Assembly (NCBI GenBank): GCA_910586305.1 | Contig: CAJUGS010000033.1 | Coordinates: 1 to 36,805 of the forward strand | Direction: 5' to 3' | DNA: 36,805 nt | From: an uncultured Duncaniella sp. | Lineage (GTDB): Bacteria > Bacteroidota > Bacteroidia > Bacteroidales > Muribaculaceae | In this document: piece after piece, positions 27,396 to 35,210 of the stretch | Layout: every line of letters starts with the position of its first letter | Numbering within the stretch: the first letter of the stretch is position 1 | The notes under the pieces: model-generated | Told to the model about the DNA's origin: nothing | The model's input: only the letters and a program-made list of their open reading frames with translations | The model's database searches: none | Position numbers and translations under genes: made by a program

Positions 27396-29093
27396 TTAGA
27401 ATGCTACCTTTTCAGTTACAGTCTGACCGTCGGCTGCTACGGCTTTCACTACGTATACACCTGCGTTGAGACCGGTAGCTACAGCGCCCTCTACGGCATC
27501 GGCTGTGAAGACTACGCGTCCGCTGAGGTCATAGACAGCTATCGATGCTGCCTGGCCGTTGACGTTGATCACACCGCCGACAGAGGCGTTGACCTTGAAC
27601 GATGCGAGGTCTGAGGCTACATTGCTGATTGCAGAGGAGTTTGCGGGGAAGAGGACGGTGACATATTCGTCTTCGTCCATAACGAAGTCAATGGCGGTAG
27701 CTATGGTTTTACCATCGGCGCTGGCTAAGGGACGGCCGGAGAATACGATGTTTTCTTCAATGGGCTCGTAGGTTTCGGGATCGTAGCCTGTTGTTATCAT
27801 GCGGGTGCAGTTCTCTTTCATCCAGGTGCCGTAGGCGGGATTGATGGTCGAGAGGTATTCGACGAGAGGCTGTGTTGTTGTGGTTGCTACATTACCGACA
27901 AATCCGCTGAGAGGTGTGATGGACATCATGCTCTGGATTGTTCCACAGAAAACGGTGCCGTCGTTGGTAATGGTGGATGGAACGATGCCTTCGACACATT
28001 CCAGCTGCGACGTTGTGCCGTCAGCAAGGTTGAAGATATATGTGATGTGGATTTCCTTGGTCGGGAACCATGATGTGGGATCATCATTAGGGACAATCAC
28101 GGTTGCAGCTGCTGCCACAAGGTTGCCATCGGTAGAGATGCAAGTGATGTTCTGCTCAAATTTGAGAGTTTGCTCTATAATCTCGTTGCGGACATTGTAG
28201 TAGTCAGCCTGCTTGGCGTTGAAGTCGGCGGCATATGCTTCGAAAGCGGCCTTTTCCTCCTCGGTCATGAAGTCCTGGATATTGGGGTAAATGGTGTAGT
28301 CTCCGGGGGTCTCCAGTTCCCACTTGGCCATTGCCTCATTGTAGGCTGCTACCTCTTCGGGTGTCATGAAGTCCTGTGCCTGTTTGGGCTCGCCCGGATC
28401 TTCGGGAAGAACGAGGTTGTTGGGGTTGAGATATTCCTTGGTGGGGAGGTCGTAGCTCCACTTGCCGTCGGCGTCCTTGGTGTAGATAATGGGATAGGAC
28501 ATGAAGCCAGACCAGTCGGTGACGAGGCCACAGATGGTTTTGCCATCGTTGCTGATGTTTACAGCCGACGCATACTGGATGGGCTTGTTGAGGAAGTCGA
28601 GTGCGGGGTAGGGGAGATACTCGGGTTCGCTGAGCTGGTTGTCCTCGCCGAGGGTGTAGACTACAGGGAGGTACATAGTGTTGTCGTCGCTGTTGGGGAC
28701 AATGTCGAAGTTGTTTACGGATCCACAGAGGTATTTGCCGTCGGGTGTGATGCCGTTCAGCGAGGAGAATTGGAATTTCTCAAGCGATTTCTGTGGCACT
28801 TCCTTGCCGTCGATCACGAGCCAGGCTGCGTTCATGTCGCCAATGAGGAATACGCCGTTGTCGGATATGTTGCGACCGTTGCCGATGCCGAGGCCGTAGT
28901 ATGAATTGGTGAAAATGACTTGGTTCTTTTCAGAATCGTAGAGCGAAACTGTTCCGTTGATTGCACTGGACAGATAGCGACCGTTGGCCGACATAGAGCC
29001 TGCATGGAATGAGCCGATTTTGATCGGTTCGGTTTGAGCCATTGCGCCAAGGGCGAGAGAGCCAAGGGCGGTGAAGAGTAGAGATTTCTTCAT
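27396..29093 (-). CDS. Secreted seven-repeat propeller-like protein with helical insertion and T9SS tail
   Basis: This 565-residue protein has a signal peptide (MKKSLLFTALGSLALGAMA). Seven copies of a motif like NISNDGKTICGLV lie near residues 33, 75, 115, 179, 318, 374 and 457, the count expected for a seven-bladed beta-propeller. Between the fourth and fifth copies a helical, charged insertion (about 239-313) holds a duplicated segment, QDFMTPEEVAAYNEA and QDFMTEEEKAAFEAY, 33 residues apart. The C-terminus, AVYDLSGRVVF then LNAGVYVVKAV, is a typical T9SS type A tail. It is flanked by its own promoter and terminator. Exported and probably cell-surface; function unknown. Confidence 0.85.
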   Translation of the reverse strand: MKKSLLFTALGSLALGAMAQTEPIKIGSFHAGSMSANGRYLSSAINGTVSLYDSEKNQVIFTNSYYGLGIGNGRNISDNGVFLIGDMNAAWLVIDGKEVPQKSLEKFQFSSLNGITPDGKYLCGSVNNFDIVPNSDDNTMYLPVVYTLGEDNQLSEPEYLPYPALDFLNKPIQYASAVNISNDGKTICGLVTDWSGFMSYPIIYTKDADGKWSYDLPTKEYLNPNNLVLPEDPGEPKQAQDFMTPEEVAAYNEAMAKWELETPGDYTIYPNIQDFMTEEEKAAFEAYAADFNAKQADYYNVRNEIIEQTLKFEQNITCISTDGNLVAAAATVIVPNDDPTSWFPTKEIHITYIFNLADGTTSQLECVEGIVPSTITNDGTVFCGTIQSMMSITPLSGFVGNVATTTTQPLVEYLSTINPAYGTWMKENCTRMITTGYDPETYEPIEENIVFSGRPLASADGKTIATAIDFVMDEDEYVTVLFPANSSAISNVASDLASFKVNASVGGVINVNGQAASIAVYDLSGRVVFTADAVEGAVATGLNAGVYVVKAVAADGQTVTEKVAF

Positions 29094-29136
29094 TCGTTAG
29101 ATTGGTTAGATTGGGTTATGTTTTATTATTCCGTCG

Positions 29137-29144
29137 CAAAGATA
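29137..29144 (-). promoter_or_regulatory. -7 box of the propeller-like gene
   Basis: TATCTTTG on the minus strand, 43 bases before ATG 29093. The -33 position lacks a clear TTTG. Confidence 0.6.
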
Positions 29145-29208
29145 ATGAAAATCTACAAATTTTTCTCACTTTTATACGATAAACTATTAAAGTCAGACGT
29201 GAAAATAC

Positions 29209-29236
29209 AAAAAAAATCGTGGCCTCGCACGATTTT
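29209..29236 (-). terminator. Terminator of the small-ORF transcription unit
   Basis: AAAATCGTG (29213-29221) pairs with CACGATTTT (29228-29236) around a 6-base loop, and the minus strand continues in a run of eight T residues counted from within the stem. No large gene ends here; the only unit it can serve is the one starting at 29735. Confidence 0.85.
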
Positions 29237-29323
29237 CTAAATAGCACTTGATTTTGAACTGTTTGGAAAAGTGGCCTGGAATGGTCGCTCTTCTATTTCT
29301 GAGGGGGCTGTGCGCTCCGATGC

Positions 29324-29431
29324 TCAGATGTGGTAGAGGAGCGCTGCCGATTCGCGATACCAGTCGCGGACACGGCGATAAGTGGTGGATAGTTTCATAT
29401 TGATGTCAGTTTTTTTAGGGTTTAACATCAT
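29324..29431 (-). CDS. Possible small protein, 35 residues
   Basis: The minus-strand frame opens with two ATG codons at 29431 and encodes MMLNPKKTDINMKLSTTYRR, then VRDWYRESAALLYHI. An internal ATG at 29398 would give a 24-residue form. The sequence is basic and amphipathic with several aromatic residues, without a signal peptide. It is the second ORF in a 0.5-kb unit bounded by a promoter (29728-29735) and a terminator (29209-29236) that holds no larger gene on that strand. I do not recognise it. It could instead be untranslated RNA. Confidence 0.4.
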   Translation of the reverse strand: MMLNPKKTDINMKLSTTYRRVRDWYRESAALLYHI

Positions 29432-29504
29432 TGTTGTTGCCTCTTGATGAGGATGTCGTCGGGGGGCGGAGATAGCCCGTTGCCCCGGTTTCGTTGAAGT
29501 CTGT

Positions 29505-29633
29505 TTAGTCGCGCGAAGCGTCTCGGTGGATTGTGCAGTCGCCGGTGGTGCGATAGCTGTCAGAGTTGGCGATGTTGTGAAGACAGTGTTTGATATCGGC
29601 GCGAAAGGCCTTAAAGGAAACAGTCATAAGCAT
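29505..29633 (-). CDS. Possible small protein, 42 residues
   Basis: The frame opens at ATG 29633 (a second ATG lies at 29627) and encodes MLMTVSFKAFRADIKHCLHN, then IANSDSYRTTGDCTIHRDAS and RD. Third codon positions are mostly C or T, as in the neighbouring real genes, which favours translation. It has two cysteines, no signal peptide and no membrane segment. It lies about 90 bases after a TACCTTTG box and 73 bases before the second small ORF. No family is recognised. A 77-residue ORF on the opposite strand over the same stretch has no promoter and is taken as its shadow. Confidence 0.45.
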   Translation of the reverse strand: MLMTVSFKAFRADIKHCLHNIANSDSYRTTGDCTIHRDASRD

Positions 29634-29727
29634 GATAGGATATATATATTGAAATTGGAAACTCTTGGGGAGGTCGACGAGCCTCTGCTGTCGGTGCTTC
29701 TCCCGATTATCTGTCTTTTAAACGCTG

Positions 29728-29759
29728 CAAAGGTACGAAATGTTTTCGAAATATGCTAA
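29728..29759 (-). promoter_or_regulatory. Promoter of the small-ORF transcription unit
   Basis: TACCTTTG (29728-29735) on the minus strand is a full match to the -7 consensus. A weak TTAG lies 20 bases upstream at 29756-29759, the same -33 variant seen before the acyl-CoA synthetase gene. Confidence 0.7.
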
Positions 29760-29834
29760 AAAACTATGTTATAAAACATATTTTCTGCAAAAAAATGCGT
29801 TTAGAGGGTCTCTTTAGCGGATTATGGCCGTGTA

Positions 29835-29878
29835 AAAATAAAAGCCTCATCCCCGAAATCGATTGACGGGGATGAGGC
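29835..29878 (-). terminator. Terminator of the TlpA-DUF6029-Omp28 operon
   Basis: A perfect 12-bp stem (29844-29855 with 29867-29878) is followed on the minus strand by TTTTATTTTT, 26 bases past the stop of the last gene. Confidence 0.92.
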
Positions 29879-29904
29879 CGAGGGTATGTGTGGGAGGGTT
29901 GGGA

Positions 29905-30606
29905 TTACTTCACGTAGATCTTTCCTGTCTGCTTGGCGCCAGTGGCGGTGCGCACTGAATAGAGGTAGAGTCCGGTGTGGAGGGTGTGGGTGTTGACAGT
30001 GCCCTGGCCCTCGGCGTTGACATTGAGCACCTGGCGGCCTGTGATGTCATAGAGTGCTATGTTGGCGTTGCCGTCAAGGTTGTATTCGAGGCCGGCTGCA
30101 GTGTAGCGCACGGGCTTTGCATTGCTCTCTACGAGTGTGATTGAGGCCTGCTCGGTATTCATTATGAGGTCGTAGGCAATGTAGGTGTTCTGTTTGTTGC
30201 CGTCCTGTGCCTCGAAATGCACTTTTATATCGGTGGGGATTTCTGTTTCGGAGGCGAAGGAACCTTCGTAGTGGAACTCGAGCGGGAGGGTTTGGTTGGC
30301 GCTTACCTTTATGTCGGTTTTCTTAACAGATGTTCCGGTCTGGCAGGCACCGCCGGCACACATCTGGATGGACTGGCCGGTGACGCAGGTTGCGGTCACG
30401 GAAAGCTTGCTGGTGTATATGTCTGACTGTATAGAGAGATTTGGCTTCATCTCCACAAGCCATTCGCCAACAAACTCCTTGGAGATTTCGTTGAATGTGA
30501 TTGTGGTGTTGGGTTCGATCGGCTTGCCGTCGATGTAGAACGTCAGATTGGCGTGGGCGGCCCCTGCTACGAGGAGTGCAGTGAGCAGAAGGTAGAATTT
30601 CTTCAT
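29905..30606 (-). CDS. Small secreted T9SS-tail protein with three cysteines
   Basis: This 233-residue protein has a signal peptide (MKKFYLLLTALLVAGAAHA) and a beta-sandwich-like domain of about residues 20-150 with three cysteines (Cys74, Cys83, Cys88). A T9SS type A-like tail follows: NIALYDITGRQVLNV, then LHTGLYLYSVR and GKIYVK. It is the last gene of a four-gene operon and lies 27 bases after the Omp28-like lipoprotein gene. The clustered cysteines and the thioredoxin-fold neighbours suggest a disulfide-containing exported substrate of this set. That is inference; no enzymatic motif is visible. Confidence 0.8.
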   Translation of the reverse strand: MKKFYLLLTALLVAGAAHANLTFYIDGKPIEPNTTITFNEISKEFVGEWLVEMKPNLSIQSDIYTSKLSVTATCVTGQSIQMCAGGACQTGTSVKKTDIKVSANQTLPLEFHYEGSFASETEIPTDIKVHFEAQDGNKQNTYIAYDLIMNTEQASITLVESNAKPVRYTAAGLEYNLDGNANIALYDITGRQVLNVNAEGQGTVNTHTLHTGLYLYSVRTATGAKQTGKIYVK

Positions 30607-30633
30607 ACGCTATGTGGGGTTTAGGTTGTGAGT

Positions 30634-31458
30634 TTATTCTTCGATAGTTGCTGTGACTTTGGCCTTTGCAGCCTGGAGCACACCAGTCTCATTGTAGAAA
30701 AACGCTACAACGGTGAGATTGTTCGCATTCCAGCGCTCCTTATCGGTGTTTCGTATCTCAATAGAGTGTGATGCGGAAGTGTGTACGCCCGAAGTGAGAG
30801 TCATGGCTTCACCCCAGGTGCCGTTGACTGCGGCACGGAACACGTGGTTGTGTACATACTCGGAATCTGTTGTGCCGTTGAGGAGTTTCTGGCGTGCCGT
30901 GATTCCGTCTTCCGTGATCCAGAGCTGGAGCGAGCCCGACAGATTGGCCGAGGGGCGTAGGGTTGTTTCGATTTCCACCTTTCCGTCGGCAGCTTTGGCC
31001 GAAAGGTCGATTGAGAGATCGGCTTCTTCGGTGATGGCTGTGCGCACAGCTGCGGCCCAGTCGGAATGGCTGAGGGTTGCGCCACGGTTGACGGTGCCGG
31101 CGGGCCAGGTCTGGAAGGTGTTGAATCGTTTGTCGTAAGTGTTGCCGTCCTCGGTCATGAGACCTACGAAATTGTATTCGAAATTGGTGCGGTCGACGGA
31201 GATTGCGAGACCTCCTGAATGGACTGCAACAGGGATGATGTTGTCGCCGTATTGCTCCACGAGGGCGTGGACTGTCTCGTGGGCGGCCGGGCAGTTTATG
31301 CAGTTCTGCCCGGTGAAATCTTCGAGCAGGACAGTGCGGGCCACATCTACCGGTGCGGTCTCTATGAAGCGGTCGGAGGTGTCGACATCGTCGCACGACT
31401 GGAGGGCCATAGCGGCTGGCAGGAAGGCGAGAAGGTATCTGAGATTGTTGAGTTTCAT
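30634..31458 (-). CDS. Omp28-related thioredoxin-fold outer-membrane lipoprotein
   Basis: This 274-residue protein starts at ATG 31458 (MKLNNLRYLLAFLPAAMALQSC), with the lipid-attachment Cys22. A thioredoxin-like domain has LLEDFTGQNCINCPAAHE, the CxxC pair being Cys53 and Cys56, then VAVHSGG. This matches the Omp28-related family first known from Porphyromonas. A C-terminal beta domain (from about 145) follows. The longer in-frame start at 31542 would overlap the upstream coding region and hide the lipobox. It sits third in the TlpA operon, 26 bases after the barrel gene. A thiol-disulfide role at the outer membrane is plausible from the CxxC but unproven for the family. Confidence 0.88.
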   Translation of the reverse strand: MKLNNLRYLLAFLPAAMALQSCDDVDTSDRFIETAPVDVARTVLLEDFTGQNCINCPAAHETVHALVEQYGDNIIPVAVHSGGLAISVDRTNFEYNFVGLMTEDGNTYDKRFNTFQTWPAGTVNRGATLSHSDWAAAVRTAITEEADLSIDLSAKAADGKVEIETTLRPSANLSGSLQLWITEDGITARQKLLNGTTDSEYVHNHVFRAAVNGTWGEAMTLTSGVHTSASHSIEIRNTDKERWNANNLTVVAFFYNETGVLQAAKAKVTATIEE

Positions 31459-31484
31459 TTCTTCAGGGGAGAGATTGGGGGTTG

Positions 31485-33170
31485 TTAGAAATTGTAGGTA
31501 TAGGCAATCTGGAATCCGTGGGTCGAGGGCACCTTGCGGCATACGCCACCTGAGCAGTTGAAGCCTTCACGGGTGCGGCCATAGCTCAGCATGAGGCGGT
31601 TTGAACGGTAGTTTCCGGTGATTCCGCCCATATAGTAGTGTGTACCGGTGTCGCCACAGTTCCACATATCACTCAGGGTGAACATCAGATAGGGAGCCAC
31701 CGAGAGTTCCACGAGACCGTAGACCCAGTCTTTCTGGTCCTGGCGGGTGGTGAGATACTGGAGCTCTGTGCGAAGGGTATATCGGCGGTCGATGCTCCAT
31801 TTGCCATCAAGCACGAATATGTTGGTGCGTATCTTGTGGGTGTTGTCGACTTCTGATATCTTGAGCACATCGTTGTTGGCCATCTGGTTCATATACATGA
31901 ACGAGAGGTTGTAGCTGCGCGAGAGCTTCTTCTCTATCTGGATGTTGAAATCGTGGTAGTATTCGCCGCCCATCTTGAAGAATGACGATGAATAGCCGTC
32001 AGTGCCCATTATTGTGTTGCCGAGCAGCGGAGCGGGAGCCTTGCGGTCGAGGCCGCGGATGTAGCTGGCGTTGATTTTGACCTTGGTGCCGTATTTGCCT
32101 CCGAGCGGAGTCTTGCGCTTGAAGGTGTAGGCAAACGAACCCTGGAAGGCCCATTCTCCCGGAGCGGCCTGGGTGGCGTAGGGGTAGAGGGCGGGTAGGG
32201 AGTAGGTGTGCTGGTAGGCAAACGCCGGCATATTGTTGAGGAAGGCCGATGTGCCCGACATAGACCTCTGTGAGCGGAACGCCATGTTCTCGCTGCGCTT
32301 GGCCTGGAGAAGCACACTCATGCCCGAGCGGGAGTAGGAGCCTGACAGCATCACCGCTGTGCCTTTGCCATAGGTGTATCCGTTGTCTTCGGAGGGGTCC
32401 TGGCCCTTCCAGGCAAACTCTCCGAGTACTCCGAAGTTGCCTTTGCGGAAGTTGGTGCGGAGGTCAAACGCGCCTACGCTCTTGGGGAGGTTGAGGCGGT
32501 AGTCGGTGCCTGAGATGGCTTTGTCTTCGTCGTTCTCATGCTTTAGCACGTAGCTTGCGCCGAATGTCCAGCCTATGCCTCTGTCGGACAGTGATTTTGA
32601 TAGTTCTGAGAAGTTAATCTCCATGTCGCCGCCGTAGACCTGCGACTGTTTCTTCCAGTCCCAGTAGCGACGCTGCAGTCCGCCGAGCAGGGTGAAGTTG
32701 AATCCGCGAAGCGCGTTTATTTTAAGGCGTCCGCCACGTATGGAGTTGTCGATTCCGAGTGCTCGCTCCTGGTATGTGCGCAGTATGAATCCGCTTCCAA
32801 ATTGCTCGTAGAAGTCACCTGCCGTCAGTTCGAATCCCTTGTAACGGCCTTTGACGTAGATATTGGGGACGCCCCAGCCTGCGAAGTCGGGCTCGTAGCC
32901 GGGGAGTGGCCATTTCATGAATTCCAGTCTGACGCCTGCGTCGACATAACGCGATATCATGTTGAGGTCGGCATAGGTGTTGAATAGAATGTCCTTGTCG
33001 TACTTCCCGGTATTTATAGTTTCGTCCTCCTGTGGAAAAAGCACATCGGCCTGGACGCTGCCGTGAAGGGCTACGCCATTGTCGCCACCTATGGTGAAGG
33101 CGTGGGAGACGGCCGGGGCTGACATTGCTGCCGCAATCAGGAGAGAGGTGAGGCGCTGTTTGGGTTTCAT
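31485..33170 (-). CDS. DUF6029-like outer-membrane beta-barrel protein
   Basis: This 561-residue protein has a signal peptide (MKPKQRLTSLLIAAAMSAPAVSHA). It then shows long alternating aromatic strands up to a terminal phenylalanine (AYTYNF), typical of an outer-membrane barrel. DFYEQFGSGFILRTYQERALG near residue 118 is the most striking conserved-looking block. The overall pattern fits my memory of DUF6029 in Bacteroidetes; its function is unknown. Three cysteines lie near the C-terminus (WNCGDTG and FNCSGGVCRK). It follows tlpA by 27 bases and precedes the Omp28-like gene by 26. Confidence 0.8.
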   Translation of the reverse strand: MKPKQRLTSLLIAAAMSAPAVSHAFTIGGDNGVALHGSVQADVLFPQEDETINTGKYDKDILFNTYADLNMISRYVDAGVRLEFMKWPLPGYEPDFAGWGVPNIYVKGRYKGFELTAGDFYEQFGSGFILRTYQERALGIDNSIRGGRLKINALRGFNFTLLGGLQRRYWDWKKQSQVYGGDMEINFSELSKSLSDRGIGWTFGASYVLKHENDEDKAISGTDYRLNLPKSVGAFDLRTNFRKGNFGVLGEFAWKGQDPSEDNGYTYGKGTAVMLSGSYSRSGMSVLLQAKRSENMAFRSQRSMSGTSAFLNNMPAFAYQHTYSLPALYPYATQAAPGEWAFQGSFAYTFKRKTPLGGKYGTKVKINASYIRGLDRKAPAPLLGNTIMGTDGYSSSFFKMGGEYYHDFNIQIEKKLSRSYNLSFMYMNQMANNDVLKISEVDNTHKIRTNIFVLDGKWSIDRRYTLRTELQYLTTRQDQKDWVYGLVELSVAPYLMFTLSDMWNCGDTGTHYYMGGITGNYRSNRLMLSYGRTREGFNCSGGVCRKVPSTHGFQIAYTYNF

Positions 33171-33197
33171 CTGCGTCGTGGTGGGGTGAGGTAGTGT

Positions 33198-33698
33198 TTA
33201 TTCTGCTGTCTTGAGCGAACGGATTTTCTTGATGATGTCGTGTTCGGCACCGTCAGTGTAGCCTGAGTGTGATTCCACAATCTGGCCTTTGCCGTCAAGA
33301 ATAAGCATATGGGGCACACCCTGGATTCCGAGTGAGCGGTAGAAGTCGCCGTTGGCATCGAGGAGAACCTCGTAGTCCCATCCTTCGGAGTCAACGAGGG
33401 GTTTCACCTTGTGGGTGTTCTGGGCCTCGTCGATAGATACGATGTACATCTTCACACCGGTCTCGTCCTGCCAGTCGGGGTAGAGCTCGTGGATGGCCTT
33501 GAGCTCTCGCATACAGGGCTTGCACCAGGTGGCGAAGAAGCTGATGAGGAAGGGGTTTCCGTCGTTTGACAGTGTGGCGGTGTCTACGGTTTTGCCACTG
33601 AGGTCTTTTACCTGCACGGAAGGAAGCTGGGCGGCTGCGGGAGCGGCTGCGCCCAGTATGATTGCGATTGTCGCAAAAATGCTGAGAAAAGTGCGCAT
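33198..33698 (-). CDS. TlpA-type periplasmic thiol-disulfide oxidoreductase
   Basis: This 166-residue protein has a signal peptide (MRTFLSIFATIAIILGAAAPAAA) and a thioredoxin domain with FFATWCKPC (Cys59 and Cys62) and the cis-proline loop GVPHM (Pro129). It would shuttle electrons in the periplasm to reduce or rearrange disulfides of envelope proteins. It is the first gene of a four-gene operon driven by the promoter at 33726-33757. Length and motifs are typical of short TlpA/ResA relatives. The partner is probably one of the three downstream products, all of which contain cysteines. Confidence 0.92.
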   Translation of the reverse strand: MRTFLSIFATIAIILGAAAPAAAQLPSVQVKDLSGKTVDTATLSNDGNPFLISFFATWCKPCMRELKAIHELYPDWQDETGVKMYIVSIDEAQNTHKVKPLVDSEGWDYEVLLDANGDFYRSLGIQGVPHMLILDGKGQIVESHSGYTDGAEHDIIKKIRSLKTAE

Positions 33699-33725
33699 AA
33701 TGAATGGTCTTTTTTGTTAAACGTA

Positions 33726-33757
33726 CAAAATTAGTGCTTTTTGCTTGATTTTGCAAA
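33726..33757 (-). promoter_or_regulatory. Promoter of the TlpA-DUF6029-Omp28 operon
   Basis: TTTG (33754-33757), 20-base spacer and TAATTTTG (33726-33733) on the minus strand. The leader would be about 20 bases. Confidence 0.87.
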
Positions 33758-33772
33758 AAGATTGTAGCTTTT

Positions 33773-34726
33773 TTATCTGCCCCTTATTCCTCTGAGGTAA
33801 TCCGGGGTGGCCATGCGCCGTTTGCCCGGTGCCTGGAGGCTGAGAATCTCTATCGGACAGGAAGATGTGCCCACAAGCAGGGTGGTTCCGTCGGCTATTT
33901 CAGCCTTTCCCGCAGGGATGGTGGAGAGGTCGGGGCGCATAGCTGTCTCGAAGATTTTCAGTTCGCGTGGTTCTCCGCCGTCGATGCTCAGACAGCTCCA
34001 TGCTCCGGGGTATGGAGACAGTCCGCGCACATGGTTGTGGATTCTTTCGGCCTCGTTGTCCCAGTGTATTTCGCAGTCTTCCTTGAAGATTTTGGGGGCC
34101 GGCGTGGGTTCGACGTCGCTTATGAGCCTGTCTTGCGGGATGGTGGTGAGGGTTCCGTCGATAATGTCGCGTATGGTGCGCAGGGTCAGTGTGGCCCCGA
34201 GGTGCATCAGTCGGTCGTGCACGTCGCCTACATTGTCGGTGGGAAGGATTGCTACCTTTTCCTGCGATATTATGTCGCCGGTGTCGATGTCGTGTCGGAG
34301 GAAGAATGTGGTCACTCCGGTCTCCGTGTCGCCGTTCATCACGGCGCGGTTGATGGGTGCGGCTCCTCGGTAGCGGGGCAGGAGAGAGGCGTGGAGGTTG
34401 AATGTGCCCAGCGGCGGCATGGTCCATACCACCTCGGGGAGCATTCTGAAAGCTATGACTATGAAGAGGTCGGCGCGAAGGGCGCGAAGCTCTTCAATGA
34501 ATTCGGGGTCTTTTAGTTTGACCGGCTGCATCACTTTCAGTCCGTGCTCTACGGCATAGAGCTTGACGGGCGACTGAAACATCTTGTGACCGCGTCCGGC
34601 CGGCTTGTCGGGCATTGTGACGACGCCTACCACGTTGTAGCCTTCGCCCACTATCGCGTCGAGGCTTTCAACGGCAAACTCTGGTGTGCCGAGAAAAACT
34701 ATGCGGAGGTCTTCTTTTTTCATCAT
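33773..34726 (-). CDS. fmt: Methionyl-tRNA formyltransferase
   Basis: This 317-residue enzyme formylates the initiator methionyl-tRNA. The N-terminal formyltransferase domain has VFLGTPEFAV near residue 10, the catalytic Asn110 and His112 in FNLHASLLPRYRGAAPI, and the RHDIDTGDI block near 144-152. The C-terminal OB-like domain starts near 205. Two ATG codons (34726 and 34723) are equally possible starts. The promoter at 34850-34880 gives a leader of about 117 bases, long for this window, that holds a small upstream ORF and a tandem repeat. The gene ends within 40 bases of the tlpA promoter; no separate terminator is seen. Confidence 0.95.
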   Translation of the reverse strand: MMKKEDLRIVFLGTPEFAVESLDAIVGEGYNVVGVVTMPDKPAGRGHKMFQSPVKLYAVEHGLKVMQPVKLKDPEFIEELRALRADLFIVIAFRMLPEVVWTMPPLGTFNLHASLLPRYRGAAPINRAVMNGDTETGVTTFFLRHDIDTGDIISQEKVAILPTDNVGDVHDRLMHLGATLTLRTIRDIIDGTLTTIPQDRLISDVEPTPAPKIFKEDCEIHWDNEAERIHNHVRGLSPYPGAWSCLSIDGGEPRELKIFETAMRPDLSTIPAGKAEIADGTTLLVGTSSCPIEILSLQAPGKRRMATPDYLRGIRGR

Positions 34727-34802
34727 TGTCTGTCTGAACTTTGGTTGTGCTTGTCTTTCTTGTATCGGATGTCGTATGGTGTGTCTGTCAGAACCGCCAT
34801 TC

Positions 34803-34828
34803 GTTATTTATATAAGTTATTTATATAA
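34803..34828. repeat. Tandem 13-bp AT-rich direct repeat in the fmt leader
   Basis: GTTATTTATATAA occurs twice head to tail (34803-34815 and 34816-34828), between the predicted fmt transcription start and its start codon. Confidence 0.9.
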
Positions 34829-34849
34829 AATATGTGGAAAGATATGTGG

Positions 34850-34880
34850 CAAAATTAATAAAACTGCTCAAATATTACAA
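34850..34880 (-). promoter_or_regulatory. Promoter of fmt
   Basis: TTG (34878-34880), 20-base spacer and TAATTTTG (34850-34857) on the minus strand. No nearer candidate lies before the fmt start. Confidence 0.75.
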
Positions 34881-34955
34881 CAGTGGGGAAACAATCAATC
34901 CCACAGCCGGCGAGTGTGTTGTCGCAAGCTGCAGGATTGCCGTTGTGTTGAGGTG

Positions 34956-35039
34956 TGCTCGAAGCGGGACTCGAACCCGCACGGTCGCTATGACCAAAGG
35001 ATTTTAAGTCCTTCGTGTCTACCATTCCACCATTCGAGC
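34956..35039 (-). tRNA. tRNA-Leu (TAA anticodon)
   Basis: This 84-base class II tRNA has a perfect GCTCGAA/TTCGAGC acceptor stem, anticodon stem AAGGA/TCCTT with loop holding TAA, a variable arm and T-arm GCGGG-TTCGAGT-CCCGC. Discriminator is A and no CCA is encoded. Confidence 0.95.
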
Positions 35040-35062
35040 AGCAGAAGGTGTTTTCTTCACTG

Positions 35063-35094
35063 CAAAGTTAGGGGATATTTTCCGTTTATGCAAA
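35063..35094 (-). promoter_or_regulatory. Promoter of tRNA-Leu
   Basis: TTTG (35091-35094), 20-base spacer and TAACTTTG (35063-35070) on the minus strand. Confidence 0.9.
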
Positions 35095-35210
35095 CACTTG
35101 GCGATTTTTTGCCATGGCGAGGCGAACCAAGAGTGTATTACAGGTGTTTTAACAGTGTCAAAATAGAAGAATCCTTAATTGCAACCCATCATCCACACAC
35201 TCTCTGTGTC

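Noticed and set aside
29526..29759. 77-residue plus-strand ORF
   Set aside because: It lies antisense to the better supported small-ORF transcript and has no promoter; its end runs into AT-rich intergenic DNA.
34686..35210. N-terminal 175 residues of a 249-residue plus-strand ORF
   Set aside because: This part crosses the tRNA-Leu gene and the fmt leader. Only the 74-residue segment from 35211 is plausible coding.
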